54,416 nucleotides of DNA from Pseudonocardiales bacterium (GCA_003244055.1 QHBZ01000195.1:1-54416); one strand, 5' to 3'. Positions 9,149 to 17,220 are shown, counted from the stretch's first letter. Notes: generated from the letters alone by a model not told the origin. Made by a program: numbers and translations.

Positions 9149-9570
9149 CGATACATCACCTGCACGGGGGCCGAGCCCACAGTCTCAGCGACCAGCTTCA
9201 CGAACGCGTCACAGGTCATCCGGGCGCGGATCTCGCGAGGATAGCTACGAGTCGCGGTGGCGATGACCTCATCGCCCAACCGGATCCGCCAGATCCACTG
9301 CCCGCACCCGTTTCGGGAAATCTCTCCGATGGTCTCCCCCAGGCCATCCTGCAAGGCACGGATCGTCGCCATGCAGGACTCCAGGTCGGGCGAGGTGCGT
9401 GCCGACTTTGCGAGGCTGCGGTTGTTGGCAGACATGAACCGCCAGGTGAAACCGCGCTCCCGCGGTGGTGGAACCTCGGCCCACGAGGCTGCCCCGTTGT
9501 CAGGCTCACGCGGCGCTGGCACGTGCACAGAGCGCGCCACCGAGACCACTTGAAACCGAGCAGCAGCCAT
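9145..9570 (-). CDS. Small protein with two YegP/DUF1508-like repeats, first gene of the pst operon
   Basis: The 141-residue protein has two similar halves: FTWRFMSANNRSLAKSARTS followed by SCMATIRALQ (about residues 40-75), and GQWIWRIRLGDEVIATATRS followed by CDAFVKLV (about 88-127). The WxWRxxxxxxxxIAxS pattern followed by a short helix is that of YegP/DUF1508 domains; I assign this by eye at moderate confidence. There is no signal peptide or membrane segment. The stop overlaps the pstC start. A partial copy of its 5' end lies in front of pstS. Its role in phosphate uptake is unknown. Confidence 0.65.
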   Translation of the reverse strand: MAAARFQVVSVARSVHVPAPREPDNGAASWAEVPPPRERGFTWRFMSANNRSLAKSARTSPDLESCMATIRALQDGLGETIGEISRNGCGQWIWRIRLGDEVIATATRSYPREIRARMTCDAFVKLVAETVGSAPVQVMYR

Positions 9571-9613
9571 CAGGCCTCCCTCAACAACGATTGACGGGGG
9601 TGACGCTCTCTCG

Positions 9614-9646
9614 TTGAAGTGAACGGAGGCGGTCCAGAAGTGGACC
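9614..9646 (-). promoter_or_regulatory. Putative PHO box upstream of the YegP-like-pstC-pstA operon
   Basis: Minus-strand 11-mers GGTCCACTTCT, GGACCGCCTCC and GTTCACTTCAA lie 44 nt upstream of the ATG at 9570. They align unit by unit with the array at 6166-6198, and the flanking DNA is also similar, so this promoter is the likely paralogous partner. PhoP binding is inferred from the known 11-nt repeat architecture. Confidence 0.5.
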
Positions 9647-9852
9647 AGTGGATTGCTACCAACCCCACAAGGGACAGCTACCTATCGTTACAGATCCTTT
9701 TTGTCATCACTCGAACGAGTGATAGATAGTCCCAATCGAGCGTTATCTACTACAGCTAGTCTGCAATCAACCCCAGAACCGTCACCCGGCGTGTTCCGCA
9801 GTCGGTTGGGCGGCACGACTGTTCGCGACCGGGTCCACAAGCCCGGGCCCAC

Positions 9853-10530
9853 TCAGCGCAGCCGGCCGCCCGTCTTCAAGCCGTAGGGCTCGGGCATCCG
9901 GCGGGTGGCGAGGTAGCGCGCCTCCGTTGCGACGGCCACCGCGTGATCGGCGAAACGCTCGTAATATCGACCGATCAGAGCGGCGTCTACGGCCTGTTCC
10001 ACGCCATGTGACCAGTCCTCGGCGAACAGGATGTCGAACAGATGGCGGCGCAGCGCGTCCACCTCGTGATCCGCCTCGACTAGCTGGCTCCCCGACCCGA
10101 AATCCTGGCGCTCGATCACGATCGCCGCGTCCTCGGCGAACTGGCTGGCGAGCAGGCTCATCCGGGCAAGCACTGGACGGACCTCGTCCGCGGTCATCGG
10201 GTTCGGGTTCTTGATCTGGGCGATGAGGGCGACGTGCCGAGCGAGGTTGCCCATCCGCTTCAGGTGAGCCACCGCACGCAGGGCGGCCACCACCGCCCGC
10301 AAGTCGCCCGCGACCGGGGCTCGCCGGGCGAGCAGGATGATGCAGCGCTGCTCAGTATCGTCATGCATGGCGTACATCTGGTCGCGCTTGGCGATGACCA
10401 CAGCGGCGAGCGCCAGATCACGCTGGTGCAGCGCGATCGCCGCGTTGGTCATCATCTGACCGGCCAGGCGGGTCATCCGCACGAGGTCGATGATCAGCTC
10501 ATCCAGCTGGACGTGGAATGCGGCACGCAT
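9853..10530 (-). CDS. phoU: Phosphate signalling regulator PhoU
   Basis: The start at 10530 gives MRAAFHVQLDEL, the usual PhoU N-terminus, with GGAG about 12 nt upstream. The 225-residue all-helical protein has the two PhoU repeats. The first has DLRAVVAALRAVAHLKRMGNLARHVA (about 90-115), corresponding to the conserved (E/D)xxRMGD(LI)A metal-binding motif. The second has GRYYERFADHAVAVATEARYL near the C-terminus, corresponding to (L/R)ERxxDHAxNIAE. The D of the first motif is N here (MGNLA). PhoU links Pst transport to the SenX3/PhoR-type kinase. It lies about 280 bp upstream of the pst operon on the same strand. Confidence 0.9.
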   Translation of the reverse strand: MRAAFHVQLDELIIDLVRMTRLAGQMMTNAAIALHQRDLALAAVVIAKRDQMYAMHDDTEQRCIILLARRAPVAGDLRAVVAALRAVAHLKRMGNLARHVALIAQIKNPNPMTADEVRPVLARMSLLASQFAEDAAIVIERQDFGSGSQLVEADHEVDALRRHLFDILFAEDWSHGVEQAVDAALIGRYYERFADHAVAVATEARYLATRRMPEPYGLKTGGRLR

Positions 10531-11313
10531 GAGCCTCACCTTCTCCGCCCCAACTATCGCACAAAGCACATCCGCCACTGCTGCCCCGCGATAGATTATT
10601 CTGGGCAGCGCGGTCAAAGTGGCGACCCAGTGGCTCTAAGTGGCAGGGCTCGGAGGACAGCTTTGTCTTACGCAGAGTATTGCCTTACCCAGAGCATGAG
10701 GGGCGATCGGACCCTTTTTCACGGTCAGTCACCGGATGGACACCCGCATCCTGCGGACCTACCCCGGTGTGGTCCCGGCGATCGTCCTCAAACCGCTCTG
10801 GTCACGGAGGGGCATTCGGGAGTTGCGTCGAGTGTCCAGATAAGCACCGGGACACCGAAACCACCAGATGGGACAACACGCATTAGCGAGCGGGCGGAGT
10901 CAGCTGGATACGCTTTCTTGCAGACATCCCTGACCATCCCGGGTTATATATGGCTGTTTGCGTCCGACGCTTGCGCAGAAGTCGCGCTGACTGGATGGCG
11001 CTGACTGGATGGCATGGACCGTCGATCGCCGGCTGGACCCACCGGGTTGCTGTTCAGCTCTGGTTGCCGAGTGAGCGGCGGGGCTGGCGGCCGGAGGGCC
11101 GCATTCTTGAGCCTGGCGCTGGGCATACGAATTTGCGTAGGCCCCGATGTCAGTAACTCCAATCGGGTCGCTACGTCGCCTCAGCGGGACCGGCCGCAGG
11201 CTCCAGCACCCCGCGACCGGCGGGCAGCGGGCAGCCGGACGCCGACCTCGGCCGACTGTCCCGGCCTGGGATCTCTCGACCATGCCGGGACACATTCGGT
11301 ACCGCCGGCGCTG
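10531..11313. other. Intergenic stretch without a supportable gene
   Basis: About 780 bp separate phoU from the CsbD-like gene, both on the minus strand. Frames here are short, lack ribosome sites and show no codon bias or recognisable family. It should hold the phoU promoter. I see no clear PHO-box unit or strong hairpin. Confidence 0.5.
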
Positions 11314-11499
11314 TTACCCGCCCAAGACACCCTTGCCGGCGTCCTTGACCTTCTCGCCGGCCTGCTTGAGGTTGCCCTTGCCCTGGTCCAATTTGCCCTC
11401 AACCTCCAGGCGCGGGTTACCGGTGATCTTGCCGGCGGCTTCCTTGGCCTTGCCCTTCAGCACCTCGGCGCTGTTGGCGACCTTGTCTTGAAAACTCAT
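11314..11499 (-). CDS. CsbD family stress protein
   Basis: The 61-residue protein reads MSFQDKVANSAEVLKGKAKE and continues with AAGKITGNPRLEVEGKLDQGKGNLKQ, the compact Lys/Glu/Gly-rich helical pattern of the CsbD family (general stress, sigma-B type regulons). The ATG has an AAGGAG site upstream. It is soluble, with no membrane segment. Family members are induced by general stress, and a SigF module lies 3.4 kb away; regulation by it is an inference, as I found no convincing SigF promoter here. Confidence 0.88.
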   Translation of the reverse strand: MSFQDKVANSAEVLKGKAKEAAGKITGNPRLEVEGKLDQGKGNLKQAGEKVKDAGKGVLGG

Positions 11500-11711
11500 C
11501 GTCAAAGCACTCCTTCGAGAGGATGCGGCGTGTTGCGTAGCCGGGGTGTACCCCAATGTTACGTCTCTAGACTCATTGCCTGGGCCCCATTGCCGCCCGC
11601 GCTCGGCCGGCACGCAGAGTTCACCTGGCTGACAGGACAAGGCTGCCGTCTCGAAGTCAACGCAGCGTATCAACGTAGGTGAGGCGGGGTTGACGCACGC
11701 GGAGACCCACA

Positions 11712-12719
11712 ATGCACGGATTGAATTCTCGTCATCGTCGTAAGGCCGGTTCCGGACCTCCCGCCAACGCCTTGATCGCATGGATCGGCGCGGATCCCCA
11801 CCTACGCAGCGTCGCGAGCCACCGACTCGCGACCGCTGCACCACTGCCGCCCAACACCCTCGGCGCCAAGGCGGCCGTCGCCGCCTGCGTTGTGCTGGCC
11901 GGTGGCGCGATCCTGGGTATCACAGCAATCGTCAACGACGGGCTCGTCGCGCCGCCGGCGAGCATCCCCTCATCCGTCCTGGGCCAGGAGGCCGCCGCGG
12001 CACCCGGTCCGGGAGCTGCTGGCGGCCCCGGGGCGGGGGGTCCAACGAGTCCGATGGTCTTTCCGGCCCCGAGCACCACCCAGCCCATGACGCTGAACCA
12101 AGGGCAGCAGACCATCCCGGCGCCCGCCCAGCCCGTCTCACCACAACGCGGGGACACGCCGCGGCATCCTGACGGGCCGAGGGTACCGATCACACCAGCC
12201 GATGCCGGCAAGCCAGGCCCCACGGTCACGCTGGCACGCTCTGCGAACGCAGGGAATTCCGCCAGCTCAACCGGCCGGGACAAGCCGGCGAGCTCGGATC
12301 GCGCAGCCAGCATCGGCTCCGGTGGCCCAGTTAGCTCCGGCAACCCAGAGGGCGCCACCAGTCCAGGGGGCACCGGCAACCCTGCCGGCACTGGGAATTC
12401 GACGGACCCGAGCAACCCGGCCAGCTGGGGCAACCTGCCCAGCATCGCGAGTCGTGGCGATTCCGGCAAACCGGGTGACAAAAGCAAACCGATCGGGTCC
12501 GGCGCTGCCGGCGGCGACGAGACCACGCCCGGCGGCGTCGCCATGCCGGGCGCTGTCGCCATGCCGGGCGCTAATCAGCCATCCTCGCCCCGAATGTCAA
12601 CCTCAAGCCGGGAGTCGACCCCGATCCACGGGTCGGTCGCCGCTGACGGGCGGACCGCACAGCTGGGGTCGACCTCCGGCCAGGGATCATCCCCCGAGCA
12701 GGGATCGCCGAGACACTGA
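11712..12719 (+). CDS. Membrane-anchored Gly/Pro/Ser-rich protein of unknown function
   Basis: The 335-residue protein has a basic cytoplasmic N-terminus (about 50 residues), one transmembrane helix (AAVAACVVLAGGAILGITAIV, about 54-75), and a long low-complexity tail of Ala, Pro, Gly, Ser and Thr expected outside the membrane. GGAG precedes the ATG by about 7 nt. The tail contains repeated SGNPxGxxxPGGTGNPAGTGN-like phrases and a duplicated VAMPGA segment. It resembles cell-wall-spanning disordered proteins of actinobacteria. The opposite strand is also open, but that product has no sensible domain or membrane topology. No family is recognised. Confidence 0.65.
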   Translation: MHGLNSRHRRKAGSGPPANALIAWIGADPHLRSVASHRLATAAPLPPNTLGAKAAVAACVVLAGGAILGITAIVNDGLVAPPASIPSSVLGQEAAAAPGPGAAGGPGAGGPTSPMVFPAPSTTQPMTLNQGQQTIPAPAQPVSPQRGDTPRHPDGPRVPITPADAGKPGPTVTLARSANAGNSASSTGRDKPASSDRAASIGSGGPVSSGNPEGATSPGGTGNPAGTGNSTDPSNPASWGNLPSIASRGDSGKPGDKSKPIGSGAAGGDETTPGGVAMPGAVAMPGANQPSSPRMSTSSRESTPIHGSVAADGRTAQLGSTSGQGSSPEQGSPRH

Positions 12720-12751
12720 CACCCTGGGCCGACCCACCAGCCACTAACCAC

Positions 12752-13069
12752 TCAGGTTGTATCCACCCGGCGGCGGTCATCGATATCGCCATCGGCGACG
12801 GTGTCGTCGCCGGGCCAGCTACCCTCCCCTTCGGCCAGTCCCCGGCTCAGCCGGCCGGCCCGCGCCGCGGCTACGCGAGACCGAGATCGCGGCCCCCACA
12901 GCTGCTCCCCGAGCCGCTCCGGTAGGGCGGCCGCAACCGAGCCGGCCACATCGTCCGGCAGTTGCTCACCCAGAATGGTCAGCGTCGCCCGAATAGCCCG
13001 CTCGGCGTCGTCTCGGCTATCCAAGCCGGCACGGGCCTGGACCTCGTTGATGAACTCCTCGTCGCGCAC
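12752..13069 (-). CDS. DUF2267 family protein
   Basis: A GTG at 13069 preceded by GGAGG gives a 105-residue protein beginning VRDEEFINEVQARAGLDSRD. The following segment, AERAIRATLTILGEQLPDDVAGSVAAALPE, matches the DUF2267 pattern (F...V....g....AerA.rATL..L..rL......dlaaQLP). It is soluble. The C-terminal 35 residues are polar and unlike the domain. Function is unknown; family members occur in stress-linked gene sets. It is divergent from the oxidoreductase at 13214. Confidence 0.78.
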   Translation of the reverse strand: MRDEEFINEVQARAGLDSRDDAERAIRATLTILGEQLPDDVAGSVAAALPERLGEQLWGPRSRSRVAAARAGRLSRGLAEGEGSWPGDDTVADGDIDDRRRVDTT

Positions 13070-13213
13070 GGATCCTCCTGCGGCTCGGCTAGCGGGCAAG
13101 ACGCTGCGGCGGCAGAGCACCGGCGCTCGGATATCTCTTGAAGGTACCCAGCACGCCGACCATGAAAACGATGAAACAGCTACTCCGTTTGCCAGCCATG
13201 CTCGCTGGGTGGT

Positions 13214-14830
13214 ATGTCAAGTCGCGTGGTCGATGCCGTGGTGGTCGGTGCCGGGCCCAACGGTCTCGTCGCAGCGAACATGCTTGCCGACGCCGGGTGG
13301 GACGTCCTCGTCCTGGAGGAGCAACCCGAGCCGGGCGGGGCGGTGCGCAGCGCCGCAGGCCCTGCACCGGGCTTCGTCACCGATCTCTGCAGCGCGTTCT
13401 ACCCGCTCGCGGCAGCCTCCCCCGTCATCGGCGCGTTGGAGCTCGAGCGCCACGGGCTGCGCTGGGTGCACTCGCCCACAGTCCTTGCGCACCCGCTGCT
13501 CGACGGGCGTGCCGCGGTGCTGTCGCGGGACCTGGAGCAGACGGCGGCGGGGCTCGACGCTCTCGGCGCGGGCGACGGTGCCGCGTGGAAACGGCTCTAC
13601 GGCAACTGGCAGCGAGTCGGCCCCCTGCTGCTCGACGCGCTGTTCGTGCCGTTCCCGCCGGTGCGCGCCGGTGCCCGGTTGGTGGCGGCACTGGGCCTGG
13701 CTGGGCTGCTGAGATTCACCCGCTTCGGGCTGCTGCCGGTGCGCCGGCTGGCCGAGGAGGAGTTCACCGGACCCGGATCGCTGCTGCTGGCCGGGTGTGC
13801 GCTGCACGCCGATCTGATGCCCGAGTCCAACGGAGGCGCCCTGATCGGCTGGTTGCTGTCGATGCTGGGCCAGCAGTACGGCTTCCCGGTCCCGGAAGGT
13901 GGCGCCGGAGAGCTCACCGCCGCGCTGGTCCGGCGGCTGGGGAGCCGGGGTGGGCGGGTGCGTTGCGGCGCCCCGGTTCGTCAGGTGGTGGTGCGCGGGG
14001 GCCGCGCGGTCGGGGTCCGCACCGCCGACGGCGACGAGATCCAGGCCAGCCGCGCGGTGCTCGCCGCGATCCCCGCCACCTACCTATACGGCGGTCTGGT
14101 CAGCTGGACGCAGCTACCCCCCCGGTTGCGCGATGACATGCGCCGGTTCCAGTGGGATTACGCCACCGTCAAGGTCGACTGGGCGTTGCGTTCGCCGGTG
14201 CCGTGGGCGGCGGGCGAGGCCGCGGGCGCCGGCACCGTCCACGTCTCGGCCGGCCTGGACGAGATGACCGAGTACACCGCGCACATCGCCATGGGGCTCG
14301 TGCCGGCCCATCCCTTCCTGCTCGCGGGTCAGATGACCACAGCCGACCCGTGCCGCTCACCGGCCGGAACCGAGTCGCTGTGGGCGTACACCCACGTGCC
14401 CCGCAAGGTCCGCGGCGACGCCGGCGGCGACGGCATCACCGGCGCCTGGGACGAGCGGGACCGGGAGGCCGTCGCCAGGCGCATCGAAGCGCAGATCGAG
14501 CGGTTCGCCCCTGGCTTCCGGGACCGGATCATCGCCCGCACGGTGGCCGCGCCGCCACAGATCGCCGAGCACAATGCCAACCTCGTCGGCGGCGCTATCA
14601 ACGGCGGGACCACCGCGTTACACCAGCAGCTGGTGTTGCGACCCACCCCCGGCCTCGGCCGCCCGGAGACGCCCATCACCGGGCTCTACCTGGCCTCGTC
14701 CTCAGCCCACCCCGGAGGCGCCGTGCACGGAGCATGCGGGGCGAACGCCGCTCGATCGGCGCTGCGTGGGCATCGGGCACGCAGCCAGCGGCTGGCCGCA
14801 GCCACCGTCCGGTTGGCCATCGGCCGCTGA
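13214..14830 (+). CDS. FAD-dependent oxidoreductase of the phytoene desaturase (CrtI-like) family
   Basis: This 538-residue flavoprotein starts with a Rossmann dinucleotide-binding motif (VVVGAGPNGLVAANML, residues 8-23) and the PGG motif of the family (EEQPEPGGAVRSA). The C-terminus has the flavin-binding ending GLYLASSSAHPGGAVHGACGANAA, typical of CrtI-like and NAD(P)/FAD oxidoreductases. The ATG at 13214 has a weak GGGTGG site. No carotenoid synthesis genes (crtB, crtE) are nearby, so a carotenoid substrate is not supported. It is convergent with the sigF-like gene. Confidence 0.85.
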   Translation: MSSRVVDAVVVGAGPNGLVAANMLADAGWDVLVLEEQPEPGGAVRSAAGPAPGFVTDLCSAFYPLAAASPVIGALELERHGLRWVHSPTVLAHPLLDGRAAVLSRDLEQTAAGLDALGAGDGAAWKRLYGNWQRVGPLLLDALFVPFPPVRAGARLVAALGLAGLLRFTRFGLLPVRRLAEEEFTGPGSLLLAGCALHADLMPESNGGALIGWLLSMLGQQYGFPVPEGGAGELTAALVRRLGSRGGRVRCGAPVRQVVVRGGRAVGVRTADGDEIQASRAVLAAIPATYLYGGLVSWTQLPPRLRDDMRRFQWDYATVKVDWALRSPVPWAAGEAAGAGTVHVSAGLDEMTEYTAHIAMGLVPAHPFLLAGQMTTADPCRSPAGTESLWAYTHVPRKVRGDAGGDGITGAWDERDREAVARRIEAQIERFAPGFRDRIIARTVAAPPQIAEHNANLVGGAINGGTTALHQQLVLRPTPGLGRPETPITGLYLASSSAHPGGAVHGACGANAARSALRGHRARSQRLAAATVRLAIGR

Positions 14831-14855
14831 GCTGGAGGCTCTCGCAGGCCGGCCA

Positions 14856-15647
14856 TCACTCCAGGGTGGCGATGCGCTCCTGCAAGTACTGCAATGTCTG
14901 GCGGAGCACTCGCGACACGTGCATCTGCGAGATACCCACCTCCTCGGCGATCTGAGTCTGAGTCAGTTGGCGGAAAAACCGCAACGCGAGAATCGTCCGT
15001 TCCCGGGGGGCAAGCTCGGCCAGCAGCGGGCGCAGTGCCTCGCGATCGTCAATCAGGGCCAGCTCCCCATCCAGGCCGCCGATGAACTCGCCCAGCGTCG
15101 CCTTGCCCTCTCCGGAGCCGAGCATCTCATCCAGCGACGAGCTTCGGTACGCCTCCCCGGCTTGCAGCCCCTCGATCACCTCGGAGATCGGTAGGCCCAA
15201 CCGGTCAGCGATCTCGCTGGGTCTCGGCGCACGGCCCAACTGCTGGGACAGCTCCGCCAGCGTGCTCCTGATCAGGATGTGCAGATCCTTCAACCGCCGG
15301 GGCACCCGGGTCGACCAGCCATGGTCGCGGAAGTACCGGCGCACCTCCCCGGTGATCGTCGGCACCGCGAAGGAGAAGAAGTCCGAGCCTCGGTCAGGTT
15401 CGAAGCGGTCCACCGCGTTGATCAGTCCCACGGTCGCGACCTGGACCAGATCATCCAGCGGCTCACCGCGGCCGGCGAAGCGGCGCGCGATGTGCTCGGC
15501 CACCGGCAGGTAGCCACTGATCAACTGCTCGCGCAGCCGGTGCTTTTCGGGGTCGTCAGGAGCAAGCGCGGCGTACCGGCGCTGCAGCGGGACCAGATGC
15601 GAGTACTCGCCGTGCTCGGTCCCCACCGACGACACGGACCGGGTCAC
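14856..15647 (-). CDS. sigF: RNA polymerase sigma factor, SigF/SigB/SigG family
   Basis: The 263-residue protein has region 2 (HIARRFAGRGEPLDDLVQVATVGLINAVDRF, about 52-82, with RGSDFFSFAVPTITGEVRRYFRD), region 3 (about 115-160) and a region 4 helix-turn-helix (LTQTQIAEEVGISQMHVSRVLRQTLQYL, about 226-253). It belongs to the group-3 sigma factors controlled by partner switching. Its GTG overlaps the stop of the anti-sigma gene (15644-15647). The order antagonist, anti-sigma, sigma on one strand matches rsbV-rsbW-sigB and M. tuberculosis usfX-sigF. Confidence 0.92.
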   Translation of the reverse strand: MTRSVSSVGTEHGEYSHLVPLQRRYAALAPDDPEKHRLREQLISGYLPVAEHIARRFAGRGEPLDDLVQVATVGLINAVDRFEPDRGSDFFSFAVPTITGEVRRYFRDHGWSTRVPRRLKDLHILIRSTLAELSQQLGRAPRPSEIADRLGLPISEVIEGLQAGEAYRSSSLDEMLGSGEGKATLGEFIGGLDGELALIDDREALRPLLAELAPRERTILALRFFRQLTQTQIAEEVGISQMHVSRVLRQTLQYLQERIATLE

Positions 15648-16081
15648 GGCTGAGGCGCCGTCAGGGCGTCTTTGGCCAGGGTGATGCGTACCCGACCACG
15701 GCGGCCAGGCTCAGCGGGCACGGACGTGGCGCCGACCTCGTCGGCAAGGCACTGCAGCACCCGCCACGCGAACGAGCCGGTGGGAAGCGGATCCGCCAGA
15801 TCGTCGACGTCGGTTTCGGCAGCCACCTCGATCCGCTCGGCGCGGACGGTGAACGTGCAGTGCAGCGACGCGCCGGCGGCGGCGACCCGGACCAGCATGG
15901 CGCACAGATCATCGACCGCCATCCGGAGATCGTCTATCGAATCGAGGTCGAAGTCGGCCCGAGCGGCGAGATCGGCCGCGACGGTCCGGATCGTAGGAAT
16001 CGCGACGGTGCTGGCCGCGGTGTGCAGCTCAAGGGACAACACCGACTCATCGGGCGAGGCATCCGCTCCGCGGTTGGGCAT
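15644..16081 (-). CDS. Anti-sigma factor, RsbW/UsfX-like (GHKL ATPase fold)
   Basis: The start chosen at 16081 follows AGAGG and gives 145 residues. The sequence has the fold of RsbW-type serine kinases: SLELHTAASTVAIPTIRTVAADLAARADF, then DDLRMAVDDLCAMLVRVA in the N-box position, and FAWRVLQCLADEV before a C-terminal strand (RGRVRITLAKD). The usual N-box Glu and Asn are replaced (AVDDLCAML), and no DxGxG motif is evident, so ATP binding or kinase activity may be altered. It should bind and inhibit the sigma factor encoded downstream. Frames extending further upstream are poor in family content. Confidence 0.82.
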   Translation of the reverse strand: MPNRGADASPDESVLSLELHTAASTVAIPTIRTVAADLAARADFDLDSIDDLRMAVDDLCAMLVRVAAAGASLHCTFTVRAERIEVAAETDVDDLADPLPTGSFAWRVLQCLADEVGATSVPAEPGRRGRVRITLAKDALTAPQP

Positions 16082-16209
16082 CCGACCTCTGTCCAGGTAG
16101 GTCACCGCGATCGGGCCGCGTCCGTGGCGGCACCGGATAGCGCGACGCGCCCGGCTGCAGCAGCCATCGTCGTCTCCTTTACTTCTCGGTTGCGGAGCCC
16201 GCCCGCTCG

Positions 16210-16584
16210 TCAGGTTGAGTGCTTCAAGGCCTCCGGCACAGTGTCGGCGAAGGTGAACTGGCTGCGCAGTTCGGTCGCCTCCAGGGCCCGGTTGGCGATG
16301 CGGGAGTGGCACACCATCCGCAGGGCGCGGCGCTCGCGGGTGGCGAGCTCGTTGGCCTCGAACAGCGCGGACAGACCGGCGGATCCCAGGAACTCCACGC
16401 CATCGAGGTCGACCACGACGACCTGGGCGGCGAATAGCTGCTCGTTGAGGAAGCTGGCCAGTTTCGGCGCTGTCAGCGTATCGATCTCCCCGGTCACCGT
16501 GACCACGCGAGCGTCAGCTCCATGCTCGGCAACCTGCAGTCCGATGATGTCCACGGGGAAGTCGTTGTCCACCCTTCTCACCAT
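16210..16584 (-). CDS. Anti-sigma factor antagonist with STAS domain (RsbV-like)
   Basis: Starting at ATG 16584 gives 124 residues. The STAS fold is clear: ARVVTVTGEIDTLTAPKLASFLNEQL, then VVVVDLDGVEFLGSAGLSALFEA with the conserved regulatory serine in FLGSAGL (about residue 75). Unphosphorylated, such proteins free the sigma factor by binding the anti-sigma factor. It lies 130 nt upstream of the anti-sigma gene on the same strand. In-frame alternative starts reach back to 16689, but a possible SigF-type -10 element (16624-16629) inside that extension favours 16584. Confidence 0.85.
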   Translation of the reverse strand: MVRRVDNDFPVDIIGLQVAEHGADARVVTVTGEIDTLTAPKLASFLNEQLFAAQVVVVDLDGVEFLGSAGLSALFEANELATRERRALRMVCHSRIANRALEATELRSQFTFADTVPEALKHST

Positions 16585-16623
16585 ATAGGGCAGGTCCGCG
16601 CAGGCCCACGACGGGCGGTCAGG

Positions 16624-16647
16624 ATACCCGAACGGCACGACTAGCAC
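16624..16647 (-). promoter_or_regulatory. Possible SigF-type promoter of the sigma operon
   Basis: The minus strand carries GGGTAT at 16624-16629 with GTGC 14 nt upstream. The SigF/SigB consensus is GTTT-N14-17-GGGTA; the -10 matches exactly and the -35 only partly. It would place the transcript start about 30 nt before the ATG at 16584 and fit autoregulation. Inferred only. Confidence 0.35.
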
Positions 16648-16720
16648 TGTTGCCTCGAGGGACGGGGCGCCTGGCGCGAACGTCGCCACGCCGTCTCGGG
16701 CCGGTGGTCCCTACCACAGA

Positions 16721-16779
16721 GCCCAGAAGGACTGCCTGGTGGGAGGGCGCATCGCCACCGCTCTGTAGTCCTTCTGGGC
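16721..16779. repeat. 13-bp inverted repeat with nested hairpin between divergent genes
   Basis: GCCCAGAAGGACT (16721-16733) returns as its exact reverse complement at 16767-16779. The 33-nt interior contains a smaller GGTGG/CCACC pair. It lies between the STAS gene and the small membrane protein gene at 16983. It could be a mobile-element remnant, an operator or a structured RNA; nothing in the sequence decides between these. Confidence 0.5.
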
Positions 16780-16982
16780 GAGTAATCCGTTGCGGTGCGT
16801 GGGGATCTAGACGAAGCCCGTACCCTAGTGCCTGTGATTACGCACGGCGACCCCGCTCGGGGCCTCGCGGCGGCGCTCGGCGCCGTCGGCCAGGCCTACG
16901 TCCACGGGTGCCGTCGTGCGCTCTGCCCGGTTTCGAACATGCGTACTATCCGATCGCGCCACACGCGTAGGAAGGGAATCTG

Positions 16983-17192
16983 ATGGCAGCACCAAACGTG
17001 GGTCATTCGGTCATCAGGGTGGTGAATTTCTTCGTGGTGGTGATTTTGATCATCATTCTCTTGAACTTGGTGGGACCGTTCATCGCGAACTCGGCCCCGC
17101 AAGCCATCGACAAGGCCGGCCAGGCGCTCAGTGGAATTTGGAGTGGACTTCAGGGGCTTGTCCCCCATAGTTACTACAGTCATTCTCATTGA
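16983..17192 (+). CDS. Small single-pass membrane protein of unknown function
   Basis: The 69-residue product has a strong ribosome site (AAGGGAAT) ahead of ATG 16983. Residues about 10-34 form a highly hydrophobic helix (VVNFFVVVILIIILLNLVG). The tail is moderately amphipathic and ends His/Tyr/Ser-rich (SYYSHSH). No family is recognised. It is divergent from the SigF operon and convergent with the secreted-protein gene at 17221. Confidence 0.65.
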   Translation: MAAPNVGHSVIRVVNFFVVVILIIILLNLVGPFIANSAPQAIDKAGQALSGIWSGLQGLVPHSYYSHSH

Positions 17193-17220
17193 TGTTGTGG
17201 CTGCGCTGGCCGGTGTTCGG

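Noticed and set aside
9706-9723. ATCACTCG-AA-CGAGTGAT inverted repeat downstream of phoU
   Set aside because: An 8-bp stem with a 2-nt loop is too short to call as a terminator or operator with confidence.
11732-12562. 276-codon minus-strand frame opposite the Gly/Pro-rich protein
   Set aside because: The plus-strand frame has a ribosome site, a basic N-terminus and a proper transmembrane helix; the opposite frame has none of these.
13163-13213. ATG-rich stretch before the CrtI-like gene that could start a short peptide
   Set aside because: The frame enters the oxidoreductase gene out of frame and has no separate product worth calling.
16795-16983. 62-codon plus-strand frame with good third-position GC in the middle
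   Set aside because: No ribosome site, no family, and it ends at the start of the small membrane protein gene; kept as intergenic.
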